Assembly (NCBI GenBank): GCA_035573675.1
Contig: DATMAB010000018.1
Location: forward strand, 124,001 to 188,000
Direction of reading: 5' to 3'
DNA: 64,000 nt
Source: Terriglobales bacterium
GTDB lineage: Bacteria > Acidobacteriota > Terriglobia > Terriglobales > Acidobacteriaceae
Position numbers and translations under genes: made by a program. Positions 1-8,847 of this stretch are shown here, piece after piece (the stretch's first letter is position 1; the number at the start of each line of letters is the position of its first letter). The notes under the pieces were generated by a model. It had not been told where the DNA came from and did not search any database. It saw nothing but the letters and a program-made list of their open reading frames with translations.

Positions 1-212
1 CGCACGCGCCAACCGCCATCGTTGTCCGCCGGCAGCCGCATGATCTCCGGCGGCGCCAGGTGTTCGTTGCCGGCGCAGAAGGGGCAGGTGGCGGAGTACG
101 GCTCCGCGGGCTTCGCTTCCTTTTTCTGCACCATCTGGTCGGGACGCTTGGCGCGCTCGGTGGCGATCACCACCCACTCCTTGGTCACACGGTTCTGGCG
201 CAATTCCGGCAT
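1..212 (-). CDS. galT: Galactose-1-phosphate uridylyltransferase, N-terminal part (runs off the window)
   Basis: GalT swaps UMP between UDP-glucose and galactose-1-phosphate in the cytoplasmic Leloir pathway. Reading leftwards from an ATG at 212-210, the frame is open for 70 codons to the window edge. It begins MPELRQNRVTKEWVVIATER and contains CPFC followed by GNEH and a PPEI motif, the typical GalT start with the first zinc-cysteine pair. A good Shine-Dalgarno (GGAGGT, 218-223) lies 5 nt before the ATG. The gene is divergent from asd with about 143 bp between them. Only the first ~70 of an expected ~330-350 residues are present, so catalytic HPH and later motifs cannot be checked. Confidence 0.85.
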   Translation of the reverse strand, partial: MPELRQNRVTKEWVVIATERAKRPDQMVQKKEAKPAEPYSATCPFCAGNEHLAPPEIMRLPADNDGGWRV

Positions 213-338
213 GGGCCACCTCCCTTCTGGGCGCGGCTGAGGCTGCGGAGAATACCACACGCGCCGCGAGCTGGCGCGCGCCGTTGCCGCCCCCGGAACC
301 CCGCGCCGGTCCGGCTGCCGTGTCTAAACCGGTGCGTG

Positions 339-344
339 TACAAT
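339..344 (+). promoter_or_regulatory. Candidate -10 box (TACAAT) for the asd-dap operon
   Basis: TACAAT, preceded by TG, ends 11 nt before the asd ATG, so a transcript would have only a few leader bases. No convincing -35 box is seen 16-18 nt upstream. No Shine-Dalgarno precedes the asd ATG, which fits a very short or leaderless mRNA. This is inference from sequence only. Confidence 0.4.
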
Positions 345-355
345 CCGAAACAGGC

Positions 356-1411
356 ATGAGCAGCAGCAAGATTCCAGTTGGAATCCTGGGCGCTACCGGG
401 ACGGTGGGCCAGCGCTTCGTCCAGCTCCTCGAGCATCATCCCTGGTTCCAGGTGGTATGGCTCGCAGCTTCGGAGCGCTCCGCCGGCCAGGCCTACGGCG
501 ACGCCGTCCGCTGGCGGTTGAAGACCCCCGTGCCGGCTGGTGTGGCGTCGCTGAAGATTTCCACGCCCCAGCCGCACGATGCGCCAAAGGTCATCTTCGC
601 CGCTCTCGACGCCGATGTGGCACGGGAGCTCGAGCCGCGTTTTGCCGAAGCCGGTTGCGCCGTGGTTTCCAACTCCGGCGCCTTCCGCATGCAGCCGGAC
701 GTTCCCCTGGTCATCCCGGAGGTCAACCCGGACCACCTCAAGCTGCTTGAGTGCCAGTCCTGGCGGCGCAAGTCGGGCGGCTTCATGCTGACTAACGCCA
801 ACTGCACCGCGATCGGCCTGGTCCTGGCGCTGGCGCCGCTGGCGCAGCAGTTTGGCTTGGCGCGCGTGTTCATGGTCAGCATGCAGGCGGTGAGCGGCGC
901 GGGCTATCCCGGCGTAGCGTCGCTCGACATCCTGGGCAACGTGATTCCTTACATTCCCAGGGAAGAAGAGAAGGTGGAGGCGGAATCCCGCAAGATGCTC
1001 GGCGCCCTGGACGGATCGCGTGTGGATCCGGCCGCCTTTGGCATCAGCGTACACTGCAATCGCGTGGCCGTTGAGGATGGGCACACGGAATCCGTCTCCG
1101 TGGAACTCAAGGAGCGGGGCACGGCCGAGGACCTCATCGCTGCCTGGCGCGGGTTTCGCGGTGTGCCGCAGCAGCTTGCTTTGCCCAGCGCTCCGCCACA
1201 ACCTGTGATCTACGAAACCGCCGCCGACCGGCCGCAGCCGCGTCTGGACGCCGAGCGCGGAAGCGGCATGGCCGTCACCGTGGGCCGGCTGCGCGACTGT
1301 TCCCTGCTGCACTGGAAGTTCACTGTCCTCTCGCACAACACCATCCGCGGCGCGGCCGGAGCGGCCCTGCTGAACGCGGAATTGCTCAAGGCGCAAGGCT
1401 ACCTGGATTGA
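356..1411 (+). CDS. asd: Aspartate-semialdehyde dehydrogenase
   Basis: Reduces aspartyl-4-phosphate to aspartate-4-semialdehyde with NADPH, the branch step toward lysine/DAP, threonine and methionine. The 351-aa product has the GATGTVGQ nucleotide loop near residue 11 and the catalytic-cysteine motif NANCTA (Cys150). The long VSMQAVSGAGYPG segment and the VHCNRVAVEDGH histidine motif resemble the archaeal/fungal-like branch of the family more than the enterobacterial one. The start was set at ATG 356, where the conserved N-terminus (SKIPVGILGATG) begins; the frame stays open upstream to 284 but gives a non-conserved extension. It is first in the lysine block, 22 bp ahead of lysC. Confidence 0.95.
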   Translation: MSSSKIPVGILGATGTVGQRFVQLLEHHPWFQVVWLAASERSAGQAYGDAVRWRLKTPVPAGVASLKISTPQPHDAPKVIFAALDADVARELEPRFAEAGCAVVSNSGAFRMQPDVPLVIPEVNPDHLKLLECQSWRRKSGGFMLTNANCTAIGLVLALAPLAQQFGLARVFMVSMQAVSGAGYPGVASLDILGNVIPYIPREEEKVEAESRKMLGALDGSRVDPAAFGISVHCNRVAVEDGHTESVSVELKERGTAEDLIAAWRGFRGVPQQLALPSAPPQPVIYETAADRPQPRLDAERGSGMAVTVGRLRDCSLLHWKFTVLSHNTIRGAAGAALLNAELLKAQGYLD

Positions 1412-1433
1412 ACCGGACCGGCGGAACCCGACC

Positions 1434-2852
1434 ATGATCGTAATGAAGTTCGGCGGCACTTCGGTGGAGGACGCGGCTGCCATCGAACGCGCGGCCGCCA
1501 TCGTGCGCGCCCGCCTGGCCCGCCGGCCGGTGGTGATCGTCAGCGCGCTCGCCCGCGTCACCGACCAGTTGCTGGCCATGGGCCGGGCCGCGGGTGCAGG
1601 AGATCTCGCCGCCGCTCTCGAGTTGGCACGGGCGCTGCGCGAACGCCATTACACGGTCGCGGGAGAACTGCTGCACACCGGCCTGTTCACCCAGTTCCAC
1701 CGCACCCTAGAGCAGGAGTGCGACGCGCTGGAAGAACTGCTGCGCGGCATCGCCGCCGTGGGCGAACTCACGCCTCGCACCTCGGACGCCGTCGCTGGCT
1801 TCGGGGAGCGCTTGTCGAGCGGCATCATCTCGGCCGCATTCACGCTGCGCGACGTCCCCGCGCGACTGGTGGATTCCCGGCGCATTATCGTCACCGACAA
1901 TTCGCACGGCCGCGCCCTCCCGCAGTTCGACGAAACCAATGATCGCCTGGCCGCCGAGGTGCGCCCGCTGGCAGAGAACGGCACTGTACCGGTGATGGGG
2001 GGCTTCCTGGGCGCCACCCGCGAGGGCGTCACCACGACGTTGGGACGCGGCGGCTCGGATTTTTCCGCCGCCATCGTCGGCGCGGGCCTGAACGCCGAAG
2101 CCATCGAGATCTGGACCGACGTGGACGGCATGATGACCACGGACCCCGGCCTCTGCCCAGACGCGCACCGCATCAAGGTGTTGAGCTTCGATGAAGCTGC
2201 CGAACTGGCCTACTTTGGCGCCAAGGTCCTGCACCCGGCGACTCTGCTCCCCGCCATCCAGAAGAACATCCCCGTGCTCATCCTGAACTCGCGCAACCCC
2301 GGGTGCGAAGGCACGCGCATCGCCACCCGCGCGCCTCGCTGCGCCAATACGTTCAAGGCCATCGTCGCCAAGAAACGCATCACCATCATCGACGTTGCCG
2401 CCACTCGCATGTTGATGGCGCACGGCTTCCTCAAATCCATCTTCGAAGTCTTCGACCGTCACCGTTGCGCGGTGGACATGGTGTCCACCTCGGAAGTGAG
2501 CGTTTCGCTCACCGTGGATTCGAACGAGGCCATTCCGGCCATTGCCGCCGACCTGGGCAAGCTGGCCGACGTGAAGTACGAAGGGCGCAAGGCCATCGTG
2601 TGCCTGGTGGGCGAGAACATCCGCTCGACGCCGGGCATCGCCGCCGCCGTCTTCGGCGCCATCCCGGACGTCGGCGTACGCATGATCTCCCAGGGCGCTT
2701 CGGAAATCAACATCAGCTTCGTCGTGGACGAAGAGGACGTTCCCGGCGTCATCCGCCGCCTGCACGAAAAATTCTTCGCCGGACTCGATCCCGAGGTGTT
2801 CGATCCCCGGCCCGCAGTCGAGCGCGAGCGGGCCATGCCGGGGGCGCGATGA
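1434..2852 (+). CDS. lysC: Aspartate kinase (monofunctional, lysine-sensitive type)
   Basis: Phosphorylates aspartate to aspartyl-4-phosphate, the committed step of the aspartate family pathway. The 472-aa protein starts with the family signature KFGGTSV at residues 5-11. It has the kinase core motif GRGGSDFSAA near residue 206 and the EIWTDVDG segment that follows it. The C-terminal third (about 320-460) carries two ACT-type regulatory repeats, including a SEVSVSLTVD strand and a SEINISFVV strand. There is no homoserine dehydrogenase domain. Feedback control by lysine (or threonine) is expected from the ACT pair but not shown. Its stop overlaps the dapB start (ATGA), indicating translational coupling. 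Confidence 0.95.
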   Translation: MIVMKFGGTSVEDAAAIERAAAIVRARLARRPVVIVSALARVTDQLLAMGRAAGAGDLAAALELARALRERHYTVAGELLHTGLFTQFHRTLEQECDALEELLRGIAAVGELTPRTSDAVAGFGERLSSGIISAAFTLRDVPARLVDSRRIIVTDNSHGRALPQFDETNDRLAAEVRPLAENGTVPVMGGFLGATREGVTTTLGRGGSDFSAAIVGAGLNAEAIEIWTDVDGMMTTDPGLCPDAHRIKVLSFDEAAELAYFGAKVLHPATLLPAIQKNIPVLILNSRNPGCEGTRIATRAPRCANTFKAIVAKKRITIIDVAATRMLMAHGFLKSIFEVFDRHRCAVDMVSTSEVSVSLTVDSNEAIPAIAADLGKLADVKYEGRKAIVCLVGENIRSTPGIAAAVFGAIPDVGVRMISQGASEINISFVVDEEDVPGVIRRLHEKFFAGLDPEVFDPRPAVERERAMPGAR

Positions 2853-3526
2853 ACCTGCTGGTGCTGGGCCGCGGAAAGACCGGCTCGCTGGTGGCCGAGG
2901 TAGCTCGTGAGCGCGGCCATCAGGTGCGCAGCCTTGGCGCGGCGGAGAACGAAGCCGGACGCGCCTTGACGCGCGAAGGCCTGGAGGGCGTGGATGTCGT
3001 TCTTGATTTCACCACTCCCCGCGCTGTCCTCGCCAACATCGAAGCCTGCGCCGCTGCGGGCGCCAGCATGGTGGTCGGAACCACCGGCTGGTATGACGAC
3101 CTGCCGCGGGTGCGCGAGCTTGTGGAACGCAGCGGAGTCGGCTTCCTGTATGCGGCGAACTTTTCCGTAGGCGTCAACGTGTTCTTTGAGATTGCTCGTG
3201 CGGCCGCAGCGGCTCTCCGCCAGGGCTACCGCGGCGGCATCGTCGAGCGCCACCATGCCCAGAAGAAAGACAAGCCTTCGGGCACCGCGGTGAAACTGCA
3301 GAAGATTCTCGAGGACGCTTCCGGCGCACAGGTGGAGGTTACGTCCGTCCGCGAGGGCGATACCGTGGGCACGCACGTGCTGCTGCTCGACTCCGGCGGC
3401 GATACCATGATGCTCATCCACGACGCCAAGTCGCGCCGCACCTTCGCCGAAGGCGCCGTGCGGGCGGCGGAGTGGCTGCAGGGGAAAAAGGGTTTCTACG
3501 AATTCAAGCAAGTGTTGGAAGGCTAG
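2849..3526 (+). CDS. dapB: 4-hydroxy-tetrahydrodipicolinate reductase
   Basis: Reduces the DapA product to tetrahydrodipicolinate with NAD(P)H. The start at ATG 2849 overlaps the lysC stop by 4 nt; the frame stays open far upstream but that part is a shadow of lysC. The product is 225 aa, shorter than the usual 240-275. It keeps a nucleotide-binding GRGKTG near the N-terminus, the VGTTGW motif, and the catalytic/substrate block ERHHAQKKDKPSGTA around residue 132. The shortening lies mostly in the linker after the Rossmann start, a recognised short-DapB form. Two bases separate it from dapA. Confidence 0.93.
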   Translation: MNLLVLGRGKTGSLVAEVARERGHQVRSLGAAENEAGRALTREGLEGVDVVLDFTTPRAVLANIEACAAAGASMVVGTTGWYDDLPRVRELVERSGVGFLYAANFSVGVNVFFEIARAAAAALRQGYRGGIVERHHAQKKDKPSGTAVKLQKILEDASGAQVEVTSVREGDTVGTHVLLLDSGGDTMMLIHDAKSRRTFAEGAVRAAEWLQGKKGFYEFKQVLEG

Positions 3527-3528
3527 CC

Positions 3529-4431
3529 ATGAAATTGCGCGGTTGCGGTACCGCTCTCGTTACTCCCTTCAAGTCTGATGGCTCGCTCGACGTGCCGGCG
3601 CTGCGCGCGCTGGTGGCCTGGCAAGTGGAGTCCGGTATCGACTTCCTTGTCCCGTGCGGCACTACCGGTGAGACGCCGACGCTCTCGCGCGAGGAGTGGC
3701 TGCGCGTCATCGATATCACCATCGAAGTCGCATCCGGGCGCGTGCCCATCGTTGCCGGCGCTGCCTCCAACTCCACCGCCGACGCGGTCGAGAAGGCGCG
3801 CACGGTGGCGGCGCGCAAAGGCGTGGACGCCATCCTGACCGCCTCGCCTTACTACAACAAGCCCACACAGGAGGGCCAGTACCTGCACTTCCGCGCCATC
3901 GCGGAGAGCGTGGAGAAGCCGCTCGTGCTCTATAACGTCCCCGGACGCACCGGCGCCAATCTCGAGCCGGCGACGCTGGCTCGTCTGGCTGCCATCCCCA
4001 ATATCATCGCGGTGAAAGAAGCCAGCGGGAACATGGCGCAGATCGCGGACGTCTTTCAGCGCGTTCCGGACAATTTCCTGGTCTTCTCCGGCGACGATTC
4101 CCTCACGCTGCCGATTGTCTCCCTGGGCGGCGCCGGCATCATTTCGGTGGCCTCCAATGAGATCCCGCGCGAGATGGCGGAGATGACCCGCGCCGCGCTG
4201 GCCAATGACTGGGAGACGGCCCGCCGCCTCCACCGCAGGTATCTTGCCTTGATGGAAGCCAACTTCATCGAATCCAACCCGATTCCGGTCAAAGCCGTGC
4301 TGGCCATGATGGGCCGCATCGAAGAGGTGTATCGTCTGCCCCTCTGCCCCATGAAGAAGGAGAACCGCGCCAAGCTGGAGCGAATCGCCGCCGAGGCCGG
4401 CCTGATTCCCAAGGCGGTCGCAGCAGGTTGA
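3529..4431 (+). CDS. dapA: 4-hydroxy-tetrahydrodipicolinate synthase
   Basis: Condenses pyruvate with aspartate semialdehyde in the first lysine-specific step. The 300-aa TIM barrel shows the GTTGE motif near residue 45, the SPYYNKPTQEG motif with the catalytic tyrosine near 135, and IAVKEASGN with the Schiff-base lysine near 163. The start was placed at ATG 3529, immediately after dapB, because family similarity begins at KLRGCGTALVTPF; the frame is open further upstream inside dapB. It is part of the asd-lysC-dapB-dapA run and is probably co-transcribed with it. Confidence 0.96.
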   Translation: MKLRGCGTALVTPFKSDGSLDVPALRALVAWQVESGIDFLVPCGTTGETPTLSREEWLRVIDITIEVASGRVPIVAGAASNSTADAVEKARTVAARKGVDAILTASPYYNKPTQEGQYLHFRAIAESVEKPLVLYNVPGRTGANLEPATLARLAAIPNIIAVKEASGNMAQIADVFQRVPDNFLVFSGDDSLTLPIVSLGGAGIISVASNEIPREMAEMTRAALANDWETARRLHRRYLALMEANFIESNPIPVKAVLAMMGRIEEVYRLPLCPMKKENRAKLERIAAEAGLIPKAVAAG

Positions 4432-4513
4432 CCTATGCGTTAACTCCTTTCATTTTGCACTTTCTCGTTTTTCCTTTTGCATTACCTATCCTGTGTCTCT
4501 GTGGTGATTCATT

Positions 4514-4519
4514 TATACT
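4514..4519 (+). promoter_or_regulatory. Candidate -10 box (TATACT) before dapD
   Basis: In the 96-bp pyrimidine-rich gap between dapA and dapD, TATACT ends 8 nt before the dapD ATG. No Shine-Dalgarno is present, so a leaderless or near-leaderless dapD transcript is possible. A clear -35 partner is not visible. The gap suggests dapD has its own promoter besides any read-through from dapA. Confidence 0.4.
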
Positions 4520-4527
4520 GCCGCGCG

Positions 4528-5370
4528 ATGGACGAGTTGCGGCAAGCCATCGAGCGGTTCTTCGCGCTGGGCGCCGGCCTGCGCGCGACCGACCACGTGG
4601 AAGCGCACCGCGTGTTCGTGGATTTTCGTCGCGCGCTTACCGAAGGCAGGATCCGGGCCGCGGAGAAGGTCGGCGGCCGCTGGCAGACCAACGTGTGGGT
4701 CAAGCAGGGCATCCTGCTGGGTTTCCGGCTGGGCGAACTGGCCGAAATGGGCGAACCCAAGGGGCTCAGTTTCGTTGACAAGGACACCTTTCCGCTGCGG
4801 CGCTTCCGCGTCTCCGACCACGTGCGGCTGGTGCCCGGCGGCTCCTCGGTGCGCCAGGGCGCGTACGTTGCACCGGGCGTGATCTGCATGCCTCCCATGT
4901 ACATCAACGTCGGAGCGTACGTGGATGAAGGCGCCATGGTCGACTCGAATGTTCTGGTCGGCTCCTGCGCGCAGATCGGCAAGCGCGTCCACCTGAGCGC
5001 CGGAACGCAGATCGGCGGCGTGCTGGAGCCGGTGAACGCTTCCCCGGTCATCGTCGAGGACGAAGTGCTGGTGGGCGGCAACTGCGGGGTGTATGAAGGC
5101 ACTCTGGTGCGCGCTCGCGCCGTTCTGGGTGCGGGCGTCATTCTGACTCGTTCCACTCCGCTTTTCGATGTGGTGCGGGGTGAGACCTACCGTGCGACGC
5201 CGGAGGCGCCACTCGAAGTCCCCGAAGGCGCAGTCGTCGTTCCGGGCGGTCGCACCATTGCGCGCGGCAAGGCGGCCGAATGGGGCCTCTCGCTCTACAC
5301 GCCGGTGATCGTGAAGTATCGCGACGAGAAGACCGATCGGAGCGCCGCACTCGAGGACCTGCTGCGGTGA
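4528..5370 (+). CDS. dapD: Tetrahydrodipicolinate N-succinyltransferase
   Basis: Transfers succinyl from succinyl-CoA to tetrahydrodipicolinate, placing this organism on the succinylase branch of DAP synthesis. The 280-aa product has an N-terminal helical part and then hexapeptide repeats of a left-handed β-helix from about residue 110. The family block [19 protein letters not shown] is followed by [16 protein letters not shown] and GGVLEP. The start was set at ATG 4528, where similarity begins ([12 protein letters not shown]); an upstream in-frame ATG at 4477 lies before the putative promoter. The downstream symporter overlaps by 4 nt. dapC and dapE are not in this window. Confidence 0.95.
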   Translation: MDELRQAIERFFALGAGLRATDHVEAHRVFVDFRRALTEGRIRAAEKVGGRWQTNVWVKQGILLGFRLGELAEMGEPKGLSFVDKDTFPLRRFRVSDHVRLVPGGSSVRQGAYVAPGVICMPPMYINVGAYVDEGAMVDSNVLVGSCAQIGKRVHLSAGTQIGGVLEPVNASPVIVEDEVLVGGNCGVYEGTLVRARAVLGAGVILTRSTPLFDVVRGETYRATPEAPLEVPEGAVVVPGGRTIARGKAAEWGLSLYTPVIVKYRDEKTDRSAALEDLLR

Positions 5371-6794
5371 GTACGACTCCGGAGCGCGGACCCGTGCCGG
5401 CAGCCGACGCCTTCGAGCGCGAGCTCACCACCGACCTGAAGGACTCCACGCCCGACCGTCCGCGGGGCCTGCCGCTGCACAGCCGCATCCTCATCGGCCT
5501 GGGAGTAGGCGTGGGCGCGGGCTTCGGGGCCAATGTGCTCCTGGGCGGCGACCACCGGGCAGTGGAATGGGCGGTGCGCAACATCAGCGAGCCGGTGGGC
5601 ACGCTGTTCCTGCGCATGCTGCTGATGATCGTCATCCCGCTGGTGTTCTCCGCGCTGGTGGTCGGGGTGGCGGGCGTGGGCGACATCCGCAAGCTGGGCC
5701 GCGTGGGCCTGCGGACCATTGCGTTCACGCTGGTGCTTTCCGCCATCTCGGTCGGTATCGGGCTGGGACTGGCCAACACCGTGCGTCCCGGCAAGCGCAT
5801 CGACCCCGCTACGGAAGCCGCGCTGCGCCAGCGCTACGGCTCCGAGGCGGCAATCCGCGTGGCGGCCGCCGAGGCAGGCGCGGAGAAAGACTCCGCCCTG
5901 ATGACCGTGGTCAAAACGCTGGTCCCCGCCAATCCCTTCTCCGCCATCAGCCCCGAGACACCCAACATGCTGCACCTGATGTTCTTCGCGGTGCTGGTGG
6001 GCGTTTCGCTGACTCTGATCCCGCAGAGCGCGGCGGCGCCGGTAGTCGCGGCGCTCGACGGCGTATTCCATGTCAGCGCCAAGATTGTGGACATCGTGAT
6101 GCGGCTGGCGCCGTATGCCGTGGCCTGCCTGCTGTTCACCAACACCGCGCGCTTCGGCCTGGACTTGTTGCAGGCGCTGGGCTGGTTCGTAGTGACCGTG
6201 CTGGCGGGCCTGGCGCTGCACCTGTTCGGCGTGTATTCGCTGGCGCTGGCTCTGCTGGCCCGTATCCATCCTATGGAGTTCTTCCGGCGCGTGAAGACCG
6301 CCATGCTGACGGCCTTTTCCACCTCGTCTTCCAACGCCACGCTTCCCACCGCCTTGCGCGTGGGCGAGGAGAACCTGGGCGCACCGCCGGAGATCAACAG
6401 TTTCGTGCTGACCGTGGGCGCTACCGCCAACCAGAACGGGACGGCGCTGTACGAAGGAGTGACGGTGCTGTTTCTGGCACAGCTTGCGGGCGTCGATCTC
6501 TCGCTCGGCCAACAACTGCTGGTGCTGTACCTCGCCATCCTCGGCGGTATCGGCACGGCCGGCGTGCCTTCGGGCTCCATCCCGTTCATCGTGGTCGTAC
6601 TGGCTACGGTGGGCATCGACCCGGGCCTGATTGCGGTGATTCTGGGCGTGGACCGCATCCTGGACATGTGCCGCACCACGTTGAACGTGACCGGCGATCT
6701 GGTGGCGGTGGCCTACGTGTCGCGCGCCGAGGGCTACGAGTTGTTGCGCGGGCCCGCGTCCGTGCCGGCGGCGGCTGTAGCCGCGAAGCCGTAG
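5367..6794 (+). CDS. Dicarboxylate/amino acid:cation symporter (DAACS, GltP/DctA family)
   Basis: Inner-membrane secondary transporter that moves C4-dicarboxylates or acidic amino acids with Na+ or H+. A GTG start at 5367 overlaps the dapD stop (GTGA), giving 475 aa. Visible family marks are the serine-rich re-entrant loop SSSNATLP, the TM7 unwound segment [10 protein letters not shown], the second hairpin [11 protein letters not shown], and [16 protein letters not shown] in TM8. The usual NMDGT sodium-site motif reads NQNGT here, with Asn in place of the cation-coordinating Asp. Coupling to dapD could link aspartate/glutamate or succinate supply to lysine synthesis, but that is inference; the substrate cannot be read from the sequence. 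Confidence 0.9.
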   Translation: MSTTPERGPVPAADAFERELTTDLKDSTPDRPRGLPLHSRILIGLGVGVGAGFGANVLLGGDHRAVEWAVRNISEPVGTLFLRMLLMIVIPLVFSALVVGVAGVGDIRKLGRVGLRTIAFTLVLSAISVGIGLGLANTVRPGKRIDPATEAALRQRYGSEAAIRVAAAEAGAEKDSALMTVVKTLVPANPFSAISPETPNMLHLMFFAVLVGVSLTLIPQSAAAPVVAALDGVFHVSAKIVDIVMRLAPYAVACLLFTNTARFGLDLLQALGWFVVTVLAGLALHLFGVYSLALALLARIHPMEFFRRVKTAMLTAFSTSSSNATLPTALRVGEENLGAPPEINSFVLTVGATANQNGTALYEGVTVLFLAQLAGVDLSLGQQLLVLYLAILGGIGTAGVPSGSIPFIVVVLATVGIDPGLIAVILGVDRILDMCRTTLNVTGDLVAVAYVSRAEGYELLRGPASVPAAAVAAKP

Positions 6795-6819
6795 CGCCTT
6801 GGTCCCTGTGCTAGCATCA

Positions 6820-8493
6820 ATGTTTCCCTCCATGCCATCCGGCAAGCTGCAGGTCATCCCGCTGGGCGGGTTGGGCGAGTTCGGCATGAACTCGATGGCC
6901 ATCCGCTGGGGCGACGACATCATCGTCATCGACACCGGGCTGATGTTCCCGGAAGCCGAACTGCTGGGCGTGGACATCGTCGTTCCCGACATCGCCTACC
7001 TGCTGGAGAACCGCGACAAGGTCCGCGGCATCATCCTGACCCACGGCCATGAAGACCACATCGGCGCGCTGCCCTGGGTGCTGGACGAGCTGAACGTGCC
7101 CGTCTACGCCACCGAGTTCACGCTGGCCTACGTCGAGGACAAGCTGGAAGAGCATGAGCTGCTCGACGCCGCCGTGCTGCATGAGATCCGACCGAATGAG
7201 CGATTCCGTCTGGGGCCGTTCACGATTCATCCCATCCAGGTGACGCACAGCCTGGTGGACTGCGTGGCGCTGGCCATCCACACGCCGCTGGGGGTCATCA
7301 TCCACACCGGCGATTTCAAGGTGGATCCGACGCCCACCGACAACCGGCTCTTCGACCTGCACTCGTTCGCCGAGTACGGCAAGGAAGGCGTGCTGGCGCT
7401 GTTCCAGGACTCGACCAACGTCGAACGCTCAGGCTACACGCCCAGCGAGCGCGCCGTGCGCCGCAAGTTCGACGAAGTGTTCAAGAGCGCCCCGCGGCGG
7501 CTCTACATCTCCTGCTTCTCGTCTTCCATCCATCGCATCAAGCTGGCCATGGAGATGGCCTACGAATACGGGCGCAAGGTGGCGCTGGTGGGCCGCTCGA
7601 TGACCGAAAGCGCCGAAATCGCCGAGGACCTGGGCTACATTGATCCGCCCGAAGGCTTGCTGGTGAGTCCCGGCGAGATCAAGAACCTGCCTCCAGAGAA
7701 GGTCTGCGTGCTCATCAGCGGGACGCAGGGCGAACCGATGTCGGCGCTGTCGCGCGCGGCGGTGGAAAATCACAAGCATGCGCGCATCGAGAAGGACGAC
7801 ACCGTGGTGCTCTCCTCGCGCATCATTCCCGGCAACGAGAAGGCCATCTACCGCATGATCGACCACCTGTTCCGGCGGGAGGCGCACGTGGTGTACGAGG
7901 ACGGCTCCTCGCCCCCGGTGCACGTGAGCGGCCACGCCAGCCAGGAAGAACTGAAGCTCATCATCAACCTGGTGAAGCCGCGGTACTTCATCCCCATCCA
8001 CGGCGAGTATCGCCAGCTCAAACGGCACGCGGAACTGGCCGCCTCCATGCACGGCGCCGTGGGCCAGGTGCTGATGATCGAGAGCGGCGACGTGCTGGAG
8101 TTCACCGAGCTGGGAGCGCGCAAAGCCGCGCGCGTCACCGTGGGGCGCGTGTGCATCGACGCGGGATCGCTCGGGGACGTGGTCGAGGACGTGGTCATCA
8201 AGGACCGCCGTCACTTGAGCGAGGACGGCATCGTGCTGCCCATCATCGCCATCAACAAGCTCACCGGGCGCGTAGAAGCAGCGCCGGAGATCGTGATGCG
8301 CGGCCTGGCGGGCGAGGACGGCCTGCAGGACGAAGCGCGCCGCATCGTCGCCCGGACCCTGGAGGAGTCGAGCGAGGAAGAAAAGCGCGACTGGGGCGTC
8401 ATCAAGGAGAAGATCCGCCAGGACCTGAAGCGCTACATCGCCAAACAGACCTCGCGGCGCCCGCTCATTATGCCGGTGATCCTCGAGATTTAG
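6820..8493 (+). CDS. rnj: Ribonuclease J (metallo-β-lactamase/β-CASP RNase)
   Basis: Cytoplasmic 5'-to-3' exo- and endoribonuclease for mRNA decay and rRNA maturation. The 557-aa product carries the zinc motif HGHEDHIG near residue 82, the THSLVD histidine, HTGDFKVDP, and the β-CASP segments SSSIHR, SGTQGEP, HVSGHAS and the HGEY motif. The length matches RNase J (about 550). No clear Shine-Dalgarno exists; ATG 6820 was preferred and ATG 6832 is an alternative. A TAGCAT -10-like box at 6812-6817 again lies very close to the start. A 25-bp gap separates it from the symporter. Confidence 0.94.
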   Translation: MFPSMPSGKLQVIPLGGLGEFGMNSMAIRWGDDIIVIDTGLMFPEAELLGVDIVVPDIAYLLENRDKVRGIILTHGHEDHIGALPWVLDELNVPVYATEFTLAYVEDKLEEHELLDAAVLHEIRPNERFRLGPFTIHPIQVTHSLVDCVALAIHTPLGVIIHTGDFKVDPTPTDNRLFDLHSFAEYGKEGVLALFQDSTNVERSGYTPSERAVRRKFDEVFKSAPRRLYISCFSSSIHRIKLAMEMAYEYGRKVALVGRSMTESAEIAEDLGYIDPPEGLLVSPGEIKNLPPEKVCVLISGTQGEPMSALSRAAVENHKHARIEKDDTVVLSSRIIPGNEKAIYRMIDHLFRREAHVVYEDGSSPPVHVSGHASQEELKLIINLVKPRYFIPIHGEYRQLKRHAELAASMHGAVGQVLMIESGDVLEFTELGARKAARVTVGRVCIDAGSLGDVVEDVVIKDRRHLSEDGIVLPIIAINKLTGRVEAAPEIVMRGLAGEDGLQDEARRIVARTLEESSEEEKRDWGVIKEKIRQDLKRYIAKQTSRRPLIMPVILEI

Positions 8494-8613
8494 GCACCCC
8501 CCCTTCCCCCTCTCCCTCGAATAGAATGAATGGGTTAGGGTAGAAGTTCCCTACAGCTCCCCGATTTTAAAGAACTTAGGGGCAAGTTCCCCGTAACAAA
8601 GGACTTATCCCAC

Positions 8614-8655
8614 TGGCATTGCCAGTCAGAGTTATAATATCAGTATGGCAATGCC
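8614..8655. promoter_or_regulatory. Two palindromic operator-like sites flanking a TATAAT box
   Basis: TGGCATTGCCA (8614-8624; extended palindrome ACTGGCATTGCCAGT, 8612-8626) and ATGGCAATGCC (8645-8655) carry the same GGCA-W-TGCC core. They stand on either side of TATAAT at 8633-8638. The core centres are about 31 bp apart, close to three helical turns. This layout is typical of a dimeric repressor controlling a promoter. Rightward transcription would yield a ~200-nt leader for the threonine dehydratase gene. No regulator gene is adjacent, and no ORF lies in the gap. Confidence 0.5.
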
Positions 8656-8734
8656 TTGTCAAGGAAAAATTGCAGGCAGACTGAAAAGCTCCAACAAGCC
8701 GGGGCTAAAGCTCGGTGACCCTGCTCCACTCGAC

Positions 8735-8752
8735 GCGGGGCGAAAGCCCCGC
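8735..8752. repeat. GC stem-loop with GAAA tetraloop (REP-like)
   Basis: GCGGGGC-GAAA-GCCCCGC forms a perfect 7-bp stem closed by a GNRA loop. Just upstream, 8698-8713 holds GCCGGGGCTAAAGCTC, which has a similar GGGGC-AAAGC core. Such short GC palindromes with an AAAG core resemble dispersed intergenic repeats common in acidobacterial genomes, or could fold in the leader of the downstream gene. There is no U-run, so it is not an obvious intrinsic terminator. The rest of 8494-8847 shows no gene. Confidence 0.45.
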
Positions 8753-8847
8753 TCTCTCGCACCTATCTATCCCCGGACAGCGGGACGACTCGTGATGTAA
8801 GCTCGACCTGGCGCGGTTCCTGAGCGCGCCGGGGAGAAGCGGCGAGC

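Noticed and set aside
185-1579. Long minus-strand open frame over asd
   Set aside because: It runs antisense to asd with no family motif; asd is certain from catalytic motifs. A GC-rich shadow.
5295-6992. 565-aa minus-strand open frame opposite the symporter
   Set aside because: His/Gln/Arg-rich antisense translation without any domain pattern.
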